The notes under the pieces: generated by a model
Database searches by the model: none
What the model was told of the DNA's origin: nothing
The model's input: the letters and a program-made list of their open reading frames with translations, nothing else
Translations under genes and position numbers: made by a program
Source: Eleusine coracana subsp. coracana
Taxonomy: Eukaryota > Streptophyta > Magnoliopsida > Poales > Poaceae
Assembly (NCBI GenBank): GCA_032690845.1
Contig: CM064426.1
Location: 43,466,508 to 43,530,507 of the forward strand
DNA: 64,000 nucleotides
Reading direction: 5' to 3'
Shown: positions 1 through 11,197 of the stretch, in pieces
Position numbering within the stretch: the stretch's first letter is position 1
Layout: every line of letters begins with the position of its first letter

Positions 1-191
1 CCCTTTTGCTCTACTCTCCTTTTTTTTGAGAGAGAGAGAGAGAGATAGTTATGCGAGCCCGAGCTTGAAGGCACGACGCGTGGTCGGTGAAAGGGAAGTC
101 AGCCACGACGGCTTTGCTCTGAAAAGCGTGTAGGAGGATATGGGTCAACATAGGAGTCCTGGTTAAAGGCAAAAAGAAGATGATTTATGTT

Positions 192-871
192 GGATGCGAT
201 CATACCAGCACTAAAGCACCGGATCCCATCAGAACGGGCATAACTTTTCGCTCGGGTGTCGCTGAAATTTTTACAGGAGCTTCTTGATTCAAAGTTAACC
301 ATACCCACACTTGGCTATGCCCTGTGTGCCCACGTCAAAAAATTCAAAAAAAATCGGGAAGATAAAGAAAAAAGTCATTCAACTTGAAACCCGACGTTTT
401 CTGAAACTTGAAGATTTTTTGTAGGCCACATCGTACCTTTGTTTGGGCTGAACTTTTTTGTGGATTCTCCCCCATTGTTGGTGAGTTGGAGAAAAATATC
501 AAAAAAAGAAAATTAAAAAAAAAGAAATTTGGGATTTCTACTAGTGCTACATCTAGCCACGTGAAATTTTAGGATTTGGCAGTTTTGTACTTAGCCCCTC
601 GTTATCTAGCCACGTGCCTTTGTCTCCTTGTTTCTACTTTGCTATCACAACTGTTCTAGGACATACTTAGACCAGCAACTAGGGACAAGTTACTTGGGTA
701 CTTATTCAGCTTTACTATCTATTTTTGATTTGTGTGCCACTCATATATATATATTTGGCCTTCCTAACTCTACATATTTCTTCTAAACAACACATAGGTT
801 ATTTTGTAACCCTTGCAATCATGGAACACACCTCCCTGGTATCGTTTGATTTGCTTTTCAGAACTTTATAA
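192..871 (+). repeat. 5S fragment (nt 1-44) joined to 636-bp insert
   Basis: 5S nt 1-44 lie at 192-235 and end in CAGAAC. The insert (236-871) starts GGGCATAAC. It is AT-rich, with an A-rich stretch near its middle, a short (AT)n tract and TTTATAAG at its 3' end, where it rejoins the spacer at GAGCT (872-876). The missing part is gene nt 45-119 plus the first part of the spacer. CAGAAC recurs at 859-864 near the right end. The insert has no TG..CA ends, no long terminal repeat and no recognisable protein, and I do not recognise its family. This copy lacks 8 bp after GGTGTC and has a TCTAGCCACG variant; both are shared with the copy at 4208. Confidence 0.85.
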
Positions 872-1002
872 GAGCTAGAAGGCACGCCGCGTGGTCGGCG
901 AAAGGGAGCTCAGCCACGACGGCTTTGCTCTGAAAAGCATGCAGGAGTATATGGGTCAACGTAGGACTCTTGGTTAAAGGGAAAAAGAAGATGGTTTATA
1001 TT

Positions 1003-1122
1003 AGATACGATCATACCAGCACTAAAGCACCGGATCCCATCAGAACTCCAAAGTTAAGCATGCTTGGGTGAGAGTAGTACTAGGATGGGTGACCTCCTGG
1101 GAAGTCCTTCGTGTTGCATCCC
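1003..1122 (+). rRNA. 5S rRNA gene, A1 class
   Basis: 120 nt, one extra T after nt 106. Changes: G1A, G5A, G48A, G58A, C67T. G1A and G5A both weaken terminal helix I. Follows an insert-type spacer. Identical to the copy at 5019. Confidence 0.92.
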
Positions 1123-1314
1123 TTTTTTCTCTACTCTCTTTTTTTTTTGATAGAGAGAGAGAGAGAGAGAGTTATGCGAGCCCGAGCTTGAAGGCACGAC
1201 GCGTGGTTGGCGAAAGGGAGGTCAGCCACGACGGCTTTGCTCTGAAAAGCGTGTAGGAGGATATGGGTCAACGTAGGAGTCCTGGTTAAAGGCAAAAAGA
1301 AGATGGTTTATGTT

Positions 1315-2001
1315 GGATGCAATCATACCAGCACTAAAGCACTGGATCCCATCAGAACGGGCATAACTTTTCGCTCGGGTGTCCATTTTGGCTGAAATTT
1401 TTACAGGAGCTTCTTGATTCAAAGTTAAGCGTACCCACACTTGGCAAGGCCCTGTCTCCCCTCGTCAAAAAATTCAAAAAAAATCAGGAAGATAAAGAAA
1501 AAATTCATTCAACTTGAAACCCGACGTTTTCTGAAACTTCAAGATTTTTTGTAGGCCACATCGTACCTTTGTTTGGGCTGAACTTTTTTGTGGATTCTCC
1601 CCCATTGTTGGTGAGTTGGAGAAGAATATCAAAAAAAAGAAAGTTAAAAAAAGAGAAATTTGGGAATTCTACTAGCGCTACATCTAGCCATGAGAAATTT
1701 CTGGATTTGGCAGTTTTGTACTTAGCCCCTCCTTATCGCCTGTGTGCCTTTGTCTCCTTGTTTCTACTTTGCTATCACAACTGTTCTAGGACATACTTAG
1801 ACCAGCAACTAGGGACAAGTTACTTGGGTACTTATTCAGCTTTACTATCTATTTTTGATTTGTGTGCCACTCATATTTATGTATTTGGCCTTCCTAACTC
1901 TACATATTTCTTCTAAACAACACATAGGTTCTTTTGTAACCCTTGAAATCATGGAACACACCTCCCTGGTATTGTTTGATTTACTTTTCAGAACTTTATA
2001 A
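1315..2001 (+). repeat. 5S fragment + insert (643 bp)
   Basis: Fragment 1315-1358 with G7A and C29T, both transitions at CpG sites. Insert 1359-2001. The insert carries AAGTTAAGCGT (1422-1432), identical to 11 nt of the 5S box A region. The right junction reads GAGGTGGAAGGCAC instead of GAGCT. Confidence 0.85.
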
Positions 2002-2132
2002 GAGGTGGAAGGCACATCGCGCGGTCGGCGAAACGGAGCTCAGCCACGACGGCTTTGCTCTGAATAGCATGCAGGAGGATATGGGTCAACGTAGGACTCC
2101 TGGTTAAAGGGAAAAAGAAGATGGTTTATATT

Positions 2133-2251
2133 AGATGCGATCATACCAGCACTAAAGCACCGGATCCCATCAGAACTCTGAAGTTAAGCATGCTTGGGTG
2201 AGAGTAGTACTAGGATGGGTGACATCCTGGGAAGTCCTCGTGTTGCATCCC
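2133..2251 (+). rRNA. 5S rRNA gene, A1 class
   Basis: 119 nt. Changes: G1A, C47T, G58A, C67T, C92A. C92A lies in box C. Confidence 0.93.
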
Positions 2252-2440
2252 TTTTTGCTCTACTCTCTTTTTTTTAGAGAGAGAGAGAGAGAGAGAGTTA
2301 TGCGAGCCCGAGCTTGAAGGCACGACGCGTGGTTGGCGAAAGGGAGGTCAGCCACGACGGCTTTGCTCTGAAAAGCATGTAGGAGGATATGGGTCAACGT
2401 AGGAGTCCTGGTTAAAGGCAAAAAGAAGATGGTTTATATT

Positions 2441-3125
2441 GGATGCCATCATACCAGCACTAAAGCACTGGATCCCATCAGAACGGGCATAACTTTTCGC
2501 TCGTGTGTCCATTTTGGCTGAAATTTTTACAGGAGCTTCTTGATTCAAAGTTAAGCGTACCCACACTTGGCTAGGCCCTGTGTGCCCTCGTCAAAAGATT
2601 AAAAAAAAATCGGGAAGATAAAGAAAAAATTCATTCAACTTGAAACCCGACGTTTTCTGAAACTTCAAGATTTTTTGTAGGCCACGTCGTACCTTTGTTT
2701 GGGCTGAACTTTTTTGTGGATTCTCCCCCATTGTTTGTGAGTTGGAGAAAAATATCAAAAAAAGAAAATTAAAAAAAAGAAATTTGGGATTTCTACTAAT
2801 GCTACATCTAGCCACGTGAAATTTCTGGATTTGGCAGTTTTGTACTTAGCCCCTCGTTATCGCCTGTGTGCCTTTGTCTCCTTGTTTCTACTTTGCTATC
2901 ACAACTGTTCTAGGACATACTTAGACCAACAACTAGGGACAAGTTACTTGGGTACTTATTCAGCTTTACTATCTATTTTTGATTTGTGTGCCACTCATAT
3001 ATATATATTTGGCCTTCCTAACTCTACATATTTCTTCTAAACAATACATAGGTTATTTTGTAACCCTTGCAATCATGGAACACACCTCCCTGGTATTGTT
3101 TGATTTACTTTTCAGAACTTTATAA
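2441..3125 (+). repeat. 5S fragment + insert (641 bp)
   Basis: Fragment 2441-2484 with G7C and C29T, insert 2485-3125. The start matches the copy at 6460, but identity with it drops from about 2735 onward. Confidence 0.85.
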
Positions 3126-3256
3126 GAGGTGGAAGGCACATCGCGCGGTCGGCGAAACGGAGCTCAGCCACGACGGCTTTGCTCTGAATAGCATGCAGGA
3201 GGATATGGGTCAACGTAGGACTCCTGGTTAAAGGGAAAAAGAAGATGGTTTATATT

Positions 3257-3375
3257 AGATGCGATCATACCAGCACTAAAGCACCGGATCCCATCAGAAC
3301 TCTGAAGTTAAGCATGCTTGGGTGAGAGTAGTACTAGGATGGGTGACCTCTTGGGAAGTCCTCGTGTTGCATCCC
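3257..3375 (+). rRNA. 5S rRNA gene, A1 class
   Basis: 119 nt. Changes: G1A, C47T, G58A, C67T, C95T. Followed by a short unit, not by an insert. Confidence 0.93.
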
Positions 3376-3568
3376 TTTTTGCTCTACTCTCTTTTTTTTT
3401 GAGAGAGAGAGAGAGAGAGAGAGAGTTATGCGAGCCCGAGCTTGAAGGCACGACGCGTGGTTGGCGAAAGGGAGGTCAGCCACGACGGCTTTGCTCTGAA
3501 AAGCGTGTAGGAGGATATGGGTCAACGTAGGAGTTCTTGTTAAAGGCAAAAAGAAGATGGTTTATGTT

Positions 3569-3687
3569 GGATGCGATCATACCAGCACTAAAGCATCAGA
3601 TCCCATCAGAACACTAAAGTTAAGCGTGCTTTGGTGAGAGTAGTCCTAGGATGGGTGACTTTCTGGGAACTCCTCGTGTTGCATCTC
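3569..3687 (+). rRNA. 5S rRNA gene, strongly diverged
   Basis: 119 nt with about 12 substitutions: C28T, G30A, T45A, C47T, G48A, G64T, C67T, A77C, C92T, C94T, G102C, C118T. Box A, the intermediate element and box C are all touched, so it is probably a pseudogene kept at full length. Confidence 0.8.
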
Positions 3688-3709
3688 TTTTTGCTCAACT
3701 CTCTTTTTT

Positions 3710-3756
<47 letters not shown>

Positions 3757-3899
3757 TTATGCGAGCCTGAGCTTAAAGGCACGACGCGCGGTCGGTGAAA
3801 GGGTGGTCAGCCACGACGGCTTTGCTCTGAAAAGCGTGTAGGAGGATATGGGTCAACATAGGAGTCCTGGTTAAAGGCAAGAAGAAGATGGTTTATGTT

Positions 3900-4018
3900 G
3901 GATGCGATCATACCAGCACTAAAGCACCGGATCCCATCAGAACTCTGAAGTTAAGCGTGCTTGTGCGAGAGTAGTACTAGGATGGGTGACTTTCTGGGAA
4001 GTCCTCGTGTTGCGTCCC
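3900..4018 (+). rRNA. 5S rRNA gene
   Basis: 119 nt. Changes: C47T, G65T, C92T, C94T, A115G. The end of this gene type is what the window opens with at 1-3. Confidence 0.92.
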
Positions 4019-4207
4019 CTTTTGCTCTACTCTCCTTTTTTTTGAGAGAGAGAGAGAGAGATAGTTATGCGAGCCCGAGCTTGAAGGCACGACGCGTGGT
4101 CGGTGAAAGGGAAGTCAGCCACGACGGCTTTGCTCTGAAAAGCGTGTAGGAGGATATGGGTCAACATAGGAGTCCTGGTTAAAGGCAAAAAGAAGATGGT
4201 TTATGTT

Positions 4208-4887
4208 GGATGCGATCATACCAGCACTAAAGCACCGGATCCCATCAGAACGGGCATAACTTTTCGCTCGGGTGTCGCTGAAATTTTTACAGGAGCTTCT
4301 TGATTCAAAGTTAACCATACCCACACTTGGCTATGCCCTGTGTGCCCACGTCAAAAAATTCAAAAAAAATCGGGAAGATAAAGAAAAAAGTCATTCAACT
4401 TGAAACCCGACGTTTTCTGAAACTTGAAGATTTTTTGTAGGCCACATCGTACCTTTGTTTGGGCTGAACTTTTTTGTGGATTCTCCCCCATTGTTGGTGA
4501 GTTGGAGAAAAATATCAAAAAAAGAAAATTAAAAAAAAAGAAATTTGGGATTTCTACTAGTGCTACATCTAGCCACGTGAAATTTTAGGATTTGGCAGTT
4601 TTGTACTTAGCCCCTCGTTATCTAGCCACGTGCCTTTGTCTCCTTGTTTCTACTTTGCTATCACAACTGTTCTAGGACATACTTAGACCAGCAACTAGGG
4701 ACAAGTTACTTGGGTACTTATTCAGCTTTACTATCTATTTTTGATTTGTGTGCCACTCATATATATATATTTGGCCTTCCTAACTCTACATATTTCTTCT
4801 AAACAACACATAGGTTATTTTGTAACCCTTGCAATCATGGAACACACCTCCCTGGTATCGTTTGATTTGCTTTTCAGAACTTTATAA
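4208..4887 (+). repeat. 5S fragment + insert (636 bp)
   Basis: Fragment 4208-4251, insert 4252-4887. Near-identical to 192-871, with the same 8-bp deletion, at a distance of 4016 bp. Confidence 0.85.
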
Positions 4888-5018
4888 GAGCTAGAAGGCA
4901 CGCCGCGTGGTCGGCGAAAGGGAGCTCAGCCACGACGGCTTTGCTCTGAAAAGCATGCAGGAGTATATGGGTCAACGTAGGACTCTGGGTTAAAGGGAAA
5001 AAGAAGATGGTTTATATT

Positions 5019-5138
5019 AGATACGATCATACCAGCACTAAAGCACCGGATCCCATCAGAACTCCAAAGTTAAGCATGCTTGGGTGAGAGTAGTACTAGG
5101 ATGGGTGACCTCCTGGGAAGTCCTTCGTGTTGCATCCC
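5019..5138 (+). rRNA. 5S rRNA gene, A1 class
   Basis: 120 nt. Same changes as the copy at 1003 (G1A, G5A, G48A, G58A, C67T, extra T after 106). Confidence 0.92.
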
Positions 5139-5329
5139 TTTTTTCTCTACTCTCTTTTTTTTTGATAGAGAGAGAGAGAGAGAGAGTTATGCGAGCCCGA
5201 GCTTGAAGGCACGACGCGTGGTTGGCGAAAGGGAGGTCAGCCACGATGGCTTTGCTCTGAAAAGCGTGTAGGAGGATATGGGTCAACGTAGGAGTCCTGG
5301 TTAAAGGCAAAAAGAAGATGGTTTATGTT

Positions 5330-6016
5330 GGATGCAATCATACCAGCACTAAAGCACTGGATCCCATCAGAACGGGCATAACTTTTCGCTCGGGTGTCCA
5401 TTTTGGCTGAAATTTTTACAGGAGCTTCTTGATTCAAAGTTAAGCGTACCCACACTTGGCAAGGCCCTGTCTCCCCTCGTCAAAAAATTCTAAAAAAATC
5501 AGGAAGATAAAGAAAAAATTCATTCAACTTGAAACCCGACGTTTTCTGAAACTTCAAGATTTTTTGTAGGCCACATCGTACCTTTGTTTGGGCTGAACTT
5601 TTTTGTGGATTCTCCCCCATTGTTGGTGAGTTGGAGAAGAATATCAAAAAAAAGAAAGTTAAAAAAAGAGAAATTTGGGAATTCTACTAGCGCTACATCT
5701 AGCCATGAGAAATTTCTGGATTTGGCAGTTTTGTACTTAGCCCCTCCTTATCGCCTGTGTGCCTTTGTCTCCTTGTTTCTACTTTGCTATCACAACTGTT
5801 CTAGGACATACTTAGACCAGCAACTAGGGACAAGTTACTTGGGTACTTATTCAGCTTTACTATCTATTTTTGATTTGTGTGCCACTCATATTTATGTATT
5901 TGGCCTTCCTAACTCTACATATTTCTTCTAAACAACACATAGGTTCTTTTGTAACCCTTGAAATCATGGAACACACCTCCCTGGTATTGTTTGATTTACT
6001 TTTCAGAACTTTATAA
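5330..6016 (+). repeat. 5S fragment + insert (643 bp)
   Basis: Fragment 5330-5373 with G7A and C29T, insert 5374-6016. Duplicate of 1315-2001. Confidence 0.85.
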
Positions 6017-6147
6017 GAGGTGGAAGGCACATCGCGCGGTCGGCGAAACGGAGCTCAGCCACGACGGCTTTGCTCTGAATAGCATGCAGGAGGATATGGG
6101 TCAACGTAGGACTCCTGGTTAAAGGGAAAAAGAAGATGGTTTATATT

Positions 6148-6266
6148 AGATGCGATCATACCAGCACTAAAGCACCGGATCCCATCAGAACTCTGAAGTT
6201 AAGCATGCTTGGGTGAGAGTAGTACTAGGATGGGTGACATCCTGGGAAGTCCTCGTGTTGCATCCC
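6148..6266 (+). rRNA. 5S rRNA gene, A1 class
   Basis: 119 nt. G1A, C47T, G58A, C67T, C92A, as in the copy at 2133. Confidence 0.93.
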
Positions 6267-6459
6267 TTTTTGCTCTACTCTCTTTTTTTTAGAGAGAGAG
6301 AGAGAGAGAGAGAGAGTTATGCGAGCCCGAGCTTGAAGGCACGACGCGTGGTTGGCGAAAGGGAGGTCAGCCACGACGGCTTTGCTCTGAAAAGCATGTA
6401 GGAGGATATGGGTCAACGTAGGAGTCCTGGTTAAAGGCAAAAAGAAGATGGTTTATATT

Positions 6460-7145
6460 GGATGCCATCATACCAGCACTAAAGCACTGGATCCCATCAG
6501 AACGGGCATAACTTTTCGCTCGTGTGTCCATTTTGGCTGAAATTTTTACAGGAGCTTCTTGATTCAAAGTTAAGCGTACCCACACTTGGCTAGGCCCTGT
6601 GTGCCCTCGTCAAAAGATTCAAAAAAAATCGGGAAGATAAAGAAAAAATTCATTCAACTTGAAACCCGACGTTTTCTGAAACTTCAAGATTTTTTGTAGG
6701 CCACATCGTACCTTTGTTTGGGCTGAACTTTTTTGTGGATTCTCCCCCATTGTTCGTGAGTTGGAGAAGAATATAAAAAAAAGAAAATTAAAAAAAAAGA
6801 AATTTGGGATTTCTACTAGTGCTACATCTAGCCACGTGAAATTTCTGGATTTGGCAGTTTTGTACTTAGCCCCTCCTTATCGCCTGTGTGCCTTTGTCTC
6901 CTTGTTTCTACTTTGCTATCACAACTGTTCTAGGACATACTTAGACCAGCAACTAGGGACAAGTTACTTGGGTACTTATTCAACTTTACTATCTATTTTT
7001 GATTTGTGTGCCACTCATATATATATATTTGGCCTTCCTAACTCTACATATTTCTTCTAAACAACACATAGGTTATTTTGTAACCCTTGCAATCATGGAA
7101 CACACCTCCCTGGTATCGTTTGATTTGCTTTTCAGAACATTATAA
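6460..7145 (+). repeat. 5S fragment + insert (642 bp)
   Basis: Fragment 6460-6503 (G7C, C29T), insert 6504-7145. The first part duplicates 2441 onward; the second part is of another lineage, which marks the end of the 4-kb duplication. Confidence 0.85.
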
Positions 7146-7276
7146 GAGCTAGAAGGCACGTCGCGCGGTCGGCAAAAGGAAGCTCAGCCACGACGGCTTT
7201 GCTCTGAAAAGCATGCAGGAGGATATGGGTCAACGTAGGACTCCTGGTTAAAGGGAAAAAGAAGATAGTTTATATT

Positions 7277-7395
7277 AGATGCATTCATACCAGCACTAAA
7301 GCACCGGATCCCATCAGAACTCCAAAGTTAAGCATGCTTGGGTGAGAGTAGTACTAGGATGGGTGACCTCCTGGGAAGTTCTCTTGTTGCATCCC
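7277..7395 (+). rRNA. 5S rRNA gene, A1 class
   Basis: 119 nt. G1A, G7A, A8T, G48A, G58A, C67T, C104T, G108T. Confidence 0.9.
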
Positions 7396-7582
7396 TTTTT
7401 GCTCTACTCTCTTTTTTTTTGAGAGAGAGAGAGAGAGAGTTATGCGAGCCCGAGCTTGAAGGCACGACGCGTGGTTGGCGAAAGGGAGGTCAGCCACAAC
7501 GGCTTTGCTCTGAGAAGCGTGTAGGAGGATATGGGTCAACGTAGGAGTCCTGGTTAAAGGCAAAAAGAAGATGGTTTATGTT

Positions 7583-8275
7583 GGATGCGATCATACCAGC
7601 ACTAAAGCACCGGATCCCATCAGAACAGGCATAACTTTTCGCTCGGGTGTCCATTTTAGCTGATATTTTTACAGGAGCTTCTTGATTCAAAGTTAAGCAT
7701 ACCCACACTTGGCTATGCCCTGTGTGCCCTCGTCAAAAAATTCAAAAAAAATCGGGAAGATAAAGAAAAAATTCATTCAACTTGAAACCCGACGTTTTGT
7801 GAAACATCAAGATTTTTTGTAGGCCATATCGTACCATTGTTTGGGCTGAACTTTTTTGTGGATTCTCCCCCTTGTTGGTGAGTTGGAGAAAAATATCAAA
7901 AAAAGAAAATTAAAAAAAAAGAAATTTGGGATTTCTACTAGTGCTACATCTAGCCACGTGAAATTTCTGGATTTGGCAGTTTTGTACTTAGCCCTTCGTT
8001 ATCGCCCGTGTGCCTTTGTCTCCTTGTTTCTACTTTGCTATCACAACTGTTCTAGGACATACTTAGACTAGCAACTAGGGACAAGTTACTTGGGTACTTA
8101 TTCAGCTTCACTATCTATTTTTGATTTGTGTGCCACTCATATATATATATATATATATTTGGCCTTCCTAACTCTACATATTTCTTCTAAACAACACATA
8201 GGTTATTTTGTAACCCTTGCAATCATGGAACACACCTCCCTGGTATCCTTTGATTTGCTTTTCAGAACTTTATAA
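7583..8275 (+). repeat. 5S fragment + insert (649 bp)
   Basis: Fragment 7583-7626, insert 7627-8275. The insert starts AGGCATAAC and has a slightly expanded AT tract near 8139-8157. Confidence 0.85.
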
Positions 8276-8406
8276 GAGCTGGAAGGCACGCCGCGCGGTC
8301 GGCGAAAGGGAGCTCAGCCACGACGGCTTTGCTCTGAAAAGCATGCAGGAGGATATGGGTCAACGTAGGACTCCTGGTTAAAGGGAAAAAGAAGATGGTT
8401 TATATT

Positions 8407-8525
8407 AGATGTGATCATACCAGCACTAAAGCACCGAATCCCATCAGAACTCCAAAGTTAAGCATGCTTGGGTGAGAGTAGTACTTGGATGGGTGACCTC
8501 CTAGGAAGTCCTCGTGTTGCATCCC
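8407..8525 (+). rRNA. 5S rRNA gene, A1 class
   Basis: 119 nt. G1A, C6T, G31A, G48A, G58A, C67T, A80T, G97A. C6T keeps a U-G pair with G113. Confidence 0.9.
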
Positions 8526-8711
8526 TTTTTGCTCTACTCTCTTTTTTTTGAGAGAGAGAGAGAGAGAGTTATGCGAGCCCGAGCTTGAAGGCACGTCGCG
8601 CGGTCGGCGAAAGGAAGCTCAGCCACGACGGCTTTGCTCTGAAAAGCATGCAGGAGGATATGGGTCAACGTAGGACTCCTGGTTAAAGGGAAAAAGAAGA
8701 TAGTTTATATT

Positions 8712-8830
8712 AGATGCATTCATACCAGCACTAAAGCACCGGATCCCATCAGAACTCCAAAGTTAAGCATGCTTGGGTGAGAGTAGTACTAGGATGGGTG
8801 ACCTCCTGGGAAGTTCTCTTGTTGCATCCC
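8712..8830 (+). rRNA. 5S rRNA gene, A1 class
   Basis: 119 nt. Same changes as the copy at 7277 (G1A, G7A, A8T, G48A, G58A, C67T, C104T, G108T), a product of the 1.436-kb tandem duplication. Confidence 0.9.
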
Positions 8831-9018
8831 TTTTTGCTCTACTCTCTTTTTTTTTTGAGAGAGAGAGAGAGAGAGTTATGCGAGCCCGAGCTTGAAGGCA
8901 CGACGCGTGGTTGGCGAAAGGGAGGTCAGCCACAACGGCTTTGCTCTGAGAAGCGTGTAGGAGGATATGGGTCAACGTAGGAGTCCTGGTTAAAGGCAAA
9001 AAGAAGATGGTTTATGTT

Positions 9019-9706
9019 GGATGCGATCATACCAGCACTAAAGCACCGGATCCCATCAGAACAGGCATAACTTTTCGCTCGGGTGTCCATTTTAGCTGAT
9101 ATTTTTACAGGAGCTTCTTGATTCAAAGTTAAGCATACCCACACTTGGCTATGCCCTGTGTGCCCCCGTCAAAAAATTCAAAAAAAATCGGGAAGATAAA
9201 GAAAAAATTCATTCAACTTGAAACCCGACGTTTTGTGAAACATCAAGATTTTTTGTAGGCCATATCGTACCATTGTTTGGGCTGAACTTTTTTGTGGATT
9301 CTCCCCCTTGTTGGTGAGTTGGAGAAAAATATCAAAAAAGAAAATTAAAAAAAAAGAAATTTGGGATTTCTACTAGTGCTACATCTAGCCACGTGAAATT
9401 TCTGGATTTGGCAGTTTTGTACTTAGCCCTTCGTTATCGCCCGTGTGCCTTTGTCTCCTTGTTTCTACTTTGCTATCACAACTGTTCTAGGACATACTTA
9501 GACTAGCAACTAGGGACAAGTTACTTGGGTACTTATTCAGCTTCACTATCTATTTTTGATTTGTGTGCCACTCATATATATATATATATTTGGCCTTCCT
9601 AACTCTACATATTTCTTCTAAACAACACATAGGTTATTTTGTAACCCTTGCAATCATGGAACACACCTCCATGGTATCCTTTGATTTGCTTTTCAGAACT
9701 TTATAA
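9019..9706 (+). repeat. 5S fragment + insert (644 bp)
   Basis: Fragment 9019-9062, insert 9063-9706, starting AGGCATAAC like the copy at 7583, of which it is a duplicate. Confidence 0.85.
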
Positions 9707-9837
9707 GAGCTGGAAGGCACGCCGCGCGGTCGGCGAAAGGGAGCTCAGCCACGACGGCTTTGCTCTGAAAAGCATGCAGGAGGATATGGGTCAACTTAGG
9801 ACTGCTGGTTAAAGGGAAAAAGAAGATGGTTTATATT

Positions 9838-9957
9838 AGATGTGATCATACCAGCACTAAAGCACCGAATCCCATCAGAACTCCAAAGTTAAGCATGCTT
9901 GGGTGAGAGTAGTACTAGGATGGGTGACCTCCTGGGAAGTCCTTCGTGTTGCATCCC
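9838..9957 (+). rRNA. 5S rRNA gene, A1 class
   Basis: 120 nt with an extra T after nt 106. G1A, C6T, G31A, G48A, G58A, C67T. The 5' half is like the copy at 8407 and the 3' half like the copy at 1003, so it may be recombinant. Confidence 0.9.
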
Positions 9958-10150
9958 TTTTTTCTCTACTCTCTTTTTTTTTGAGAGAGAGAGAGAGAGA
10001 GAGAGAGTTATGCGAGCCCGAGCTTGAAGGCACGACGCGTGGTTGGCGAAAGGGAGGTCAGCCACGACGGCTTTGCTCTGAAAAGCGTGTAGGAGGATAT
10101 GGGTCAACATAGGAGTCCTGGTCAAAGGCAAAAAGAAGATGGTTTATGTT

Positions 10151-10269
10151 GGATGCGATCATACCAGCACTAAAGCACCGGATCCCATCAGAATTACGAA
10201 GTTAAGCGTGCTTGGGCGAGAGTAGTACTAGGATGGGTTACCTCCTGGGAAGTCCTCGTGTTGCATCCC
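10151..10269 (+). rRNA. 5S rRNA gene, near consensus
   Basis: 119 nt with only C44T, C46A and G89T. It keeps G1, G58 and C67. G89T lies in box C. Confidence 0.95.
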
Positions 10270-10461
10270 TTTTTGCTCTACTCTCTCTTTTTTTTGAGAG
10301 AGAGAGAGAGAGAGATAGTTATGCGAGCCCGAGCTTGAAGGCATGACACGCGGTCGGTGAAAGGGAGGTCAGCCACGACGGCTTTGCTCTGAAAAGCGTG
10401 TATGAGGATATGGGTCAACATAGGAGTCCTGGTTAAAGGCAAAAAGAAGATGGTTTATGTT

Positions 10462-11015
10462 GGATGCGATCATACCAGCACTAAAGCATCGGATCCCATC
10501 AGAACGGGCATAACTTTTCGCTCGGGTGTCTATTTTGGCTGAAATTTTTACAGGAGCTTCTTGATTCAAAGTTAAGCATACCCACACTTGGCTATGCCCT
10601 GTGTGCCCTCGTCAAAAAATTCAAAAAAAATAGCGAAGATAAAGAAAAAATTCATTCAACTTGAAACCCGACGTTTTCTGAAACATCAAGATTTTTTGTA
10701 GGCCACATCGTACCTTTGTTTGGTCTGAACTTTTTTGTGGATTCTCCCCCATTGTTGGTGACTTAGAGAAAAATATCACAAAAAGAAAATTAAAAAAAAC
10801 GAAATTTGGGATTTCTATTAGTGCTACATCTAGCCATGTGAAATTTCTGGATTTGGCAGTTCTGTACTTAGCCCCTCGTTATCGCCTGTGTGCCTTTGTC
10901 TCCTTGTTTCTACTTTGCTATCACAACTTTTCTAGGACATACTTAGACCAGCAACTAGGGACAAGTTATTTGGGTACTTATTCAGCTTCACTATCAATTT
11001 TTGATTTGTGTGCCA

Positions 11016-11083
<68 letters not shown>

Positions 11084-11197
11084 GCCTTTCTAACTCTACA
11101 TATTTCTTCTAAACAACACATAGGTTATTTTGTAACCCTTGCAATCATGGAACACACCTCCCTGGTATCCTTTGATTTGCTTTTAAGAACTCTATAA
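10462..11197 (+). repeat. 5S fragment + insert with long AT tract (692 bp)
   Basis: Fragment 10462-10505 (C28T), insert 10506-11197. The extra length comes from the (AT)31 tract at 11019-11080. The right end reads TTTTAAGAACTCTATAAG, so the right CAGAAC is mutated here. Confidence 0.85.
11019..11080. repeat. (AT)31 microsatellite
   Basis: 62 bp of perfect AT repeat inside the insert, where most copies have about 7 repeats. Confidence 0.95.

Larger units (their letters stand above)
1..2735 (+). repeat. Segmental duplication, left copy
   Basis: Matches 4017-6755 with very few differences (for example ACTCTTGG vs ACTCTGGG near 990/5006). It contains three insert units and two genes. The repeat period is about 4016 bp. 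Confidence 0.9.
4017..6755 (+). repeat. Segmental duplication, right copy
   Basis: Second copy of 1-2735. Similarity drops inside the third insert, near 6750. Confidence 0.9.
7157..8480 (+). repeat. 1.436-kb tandem duplication, left copy
   Basis: Matches about 8593-9915: same rare gene variants (G7A with A8T; C6T with G31A) and the same AGGCATAAC insert start. Confidence 0.85.

Noticed and set aside
834..850. TGGTATC as a methionine-tRNA primer binding site in the insert
   Set aside because: Only seven bases match, the rest diverges, and no LTR ends just upstream.
192..1122. Cassandra-type terminal-repeat retrotransposon (these carry 5S sequence in their LTRs)
   Set aside because: The genes sit in regular tandem units with 5S-type spacers. 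I see no TG..CA ended LTR, no polypurine tract next to an LTR and no proper primer binding site.
1222..1440. A recurrent minus-strand frame of about 72 codons across spacer, 5S fragment and insert start
   Set aside because: It runs antisense through the 5S gene itself and is kept only because the repeat is homogenised.
2816..3040. A frame of about 74-99 codons (starting MKFLDLAV) that recurs on the + strand in most inserts
   Set aside because: It recurs because the insert recurs. Several copies are broken by frameshift or stop (for example the first insert and the one near 46030), it starts without a usual context, and I recognise no domain.
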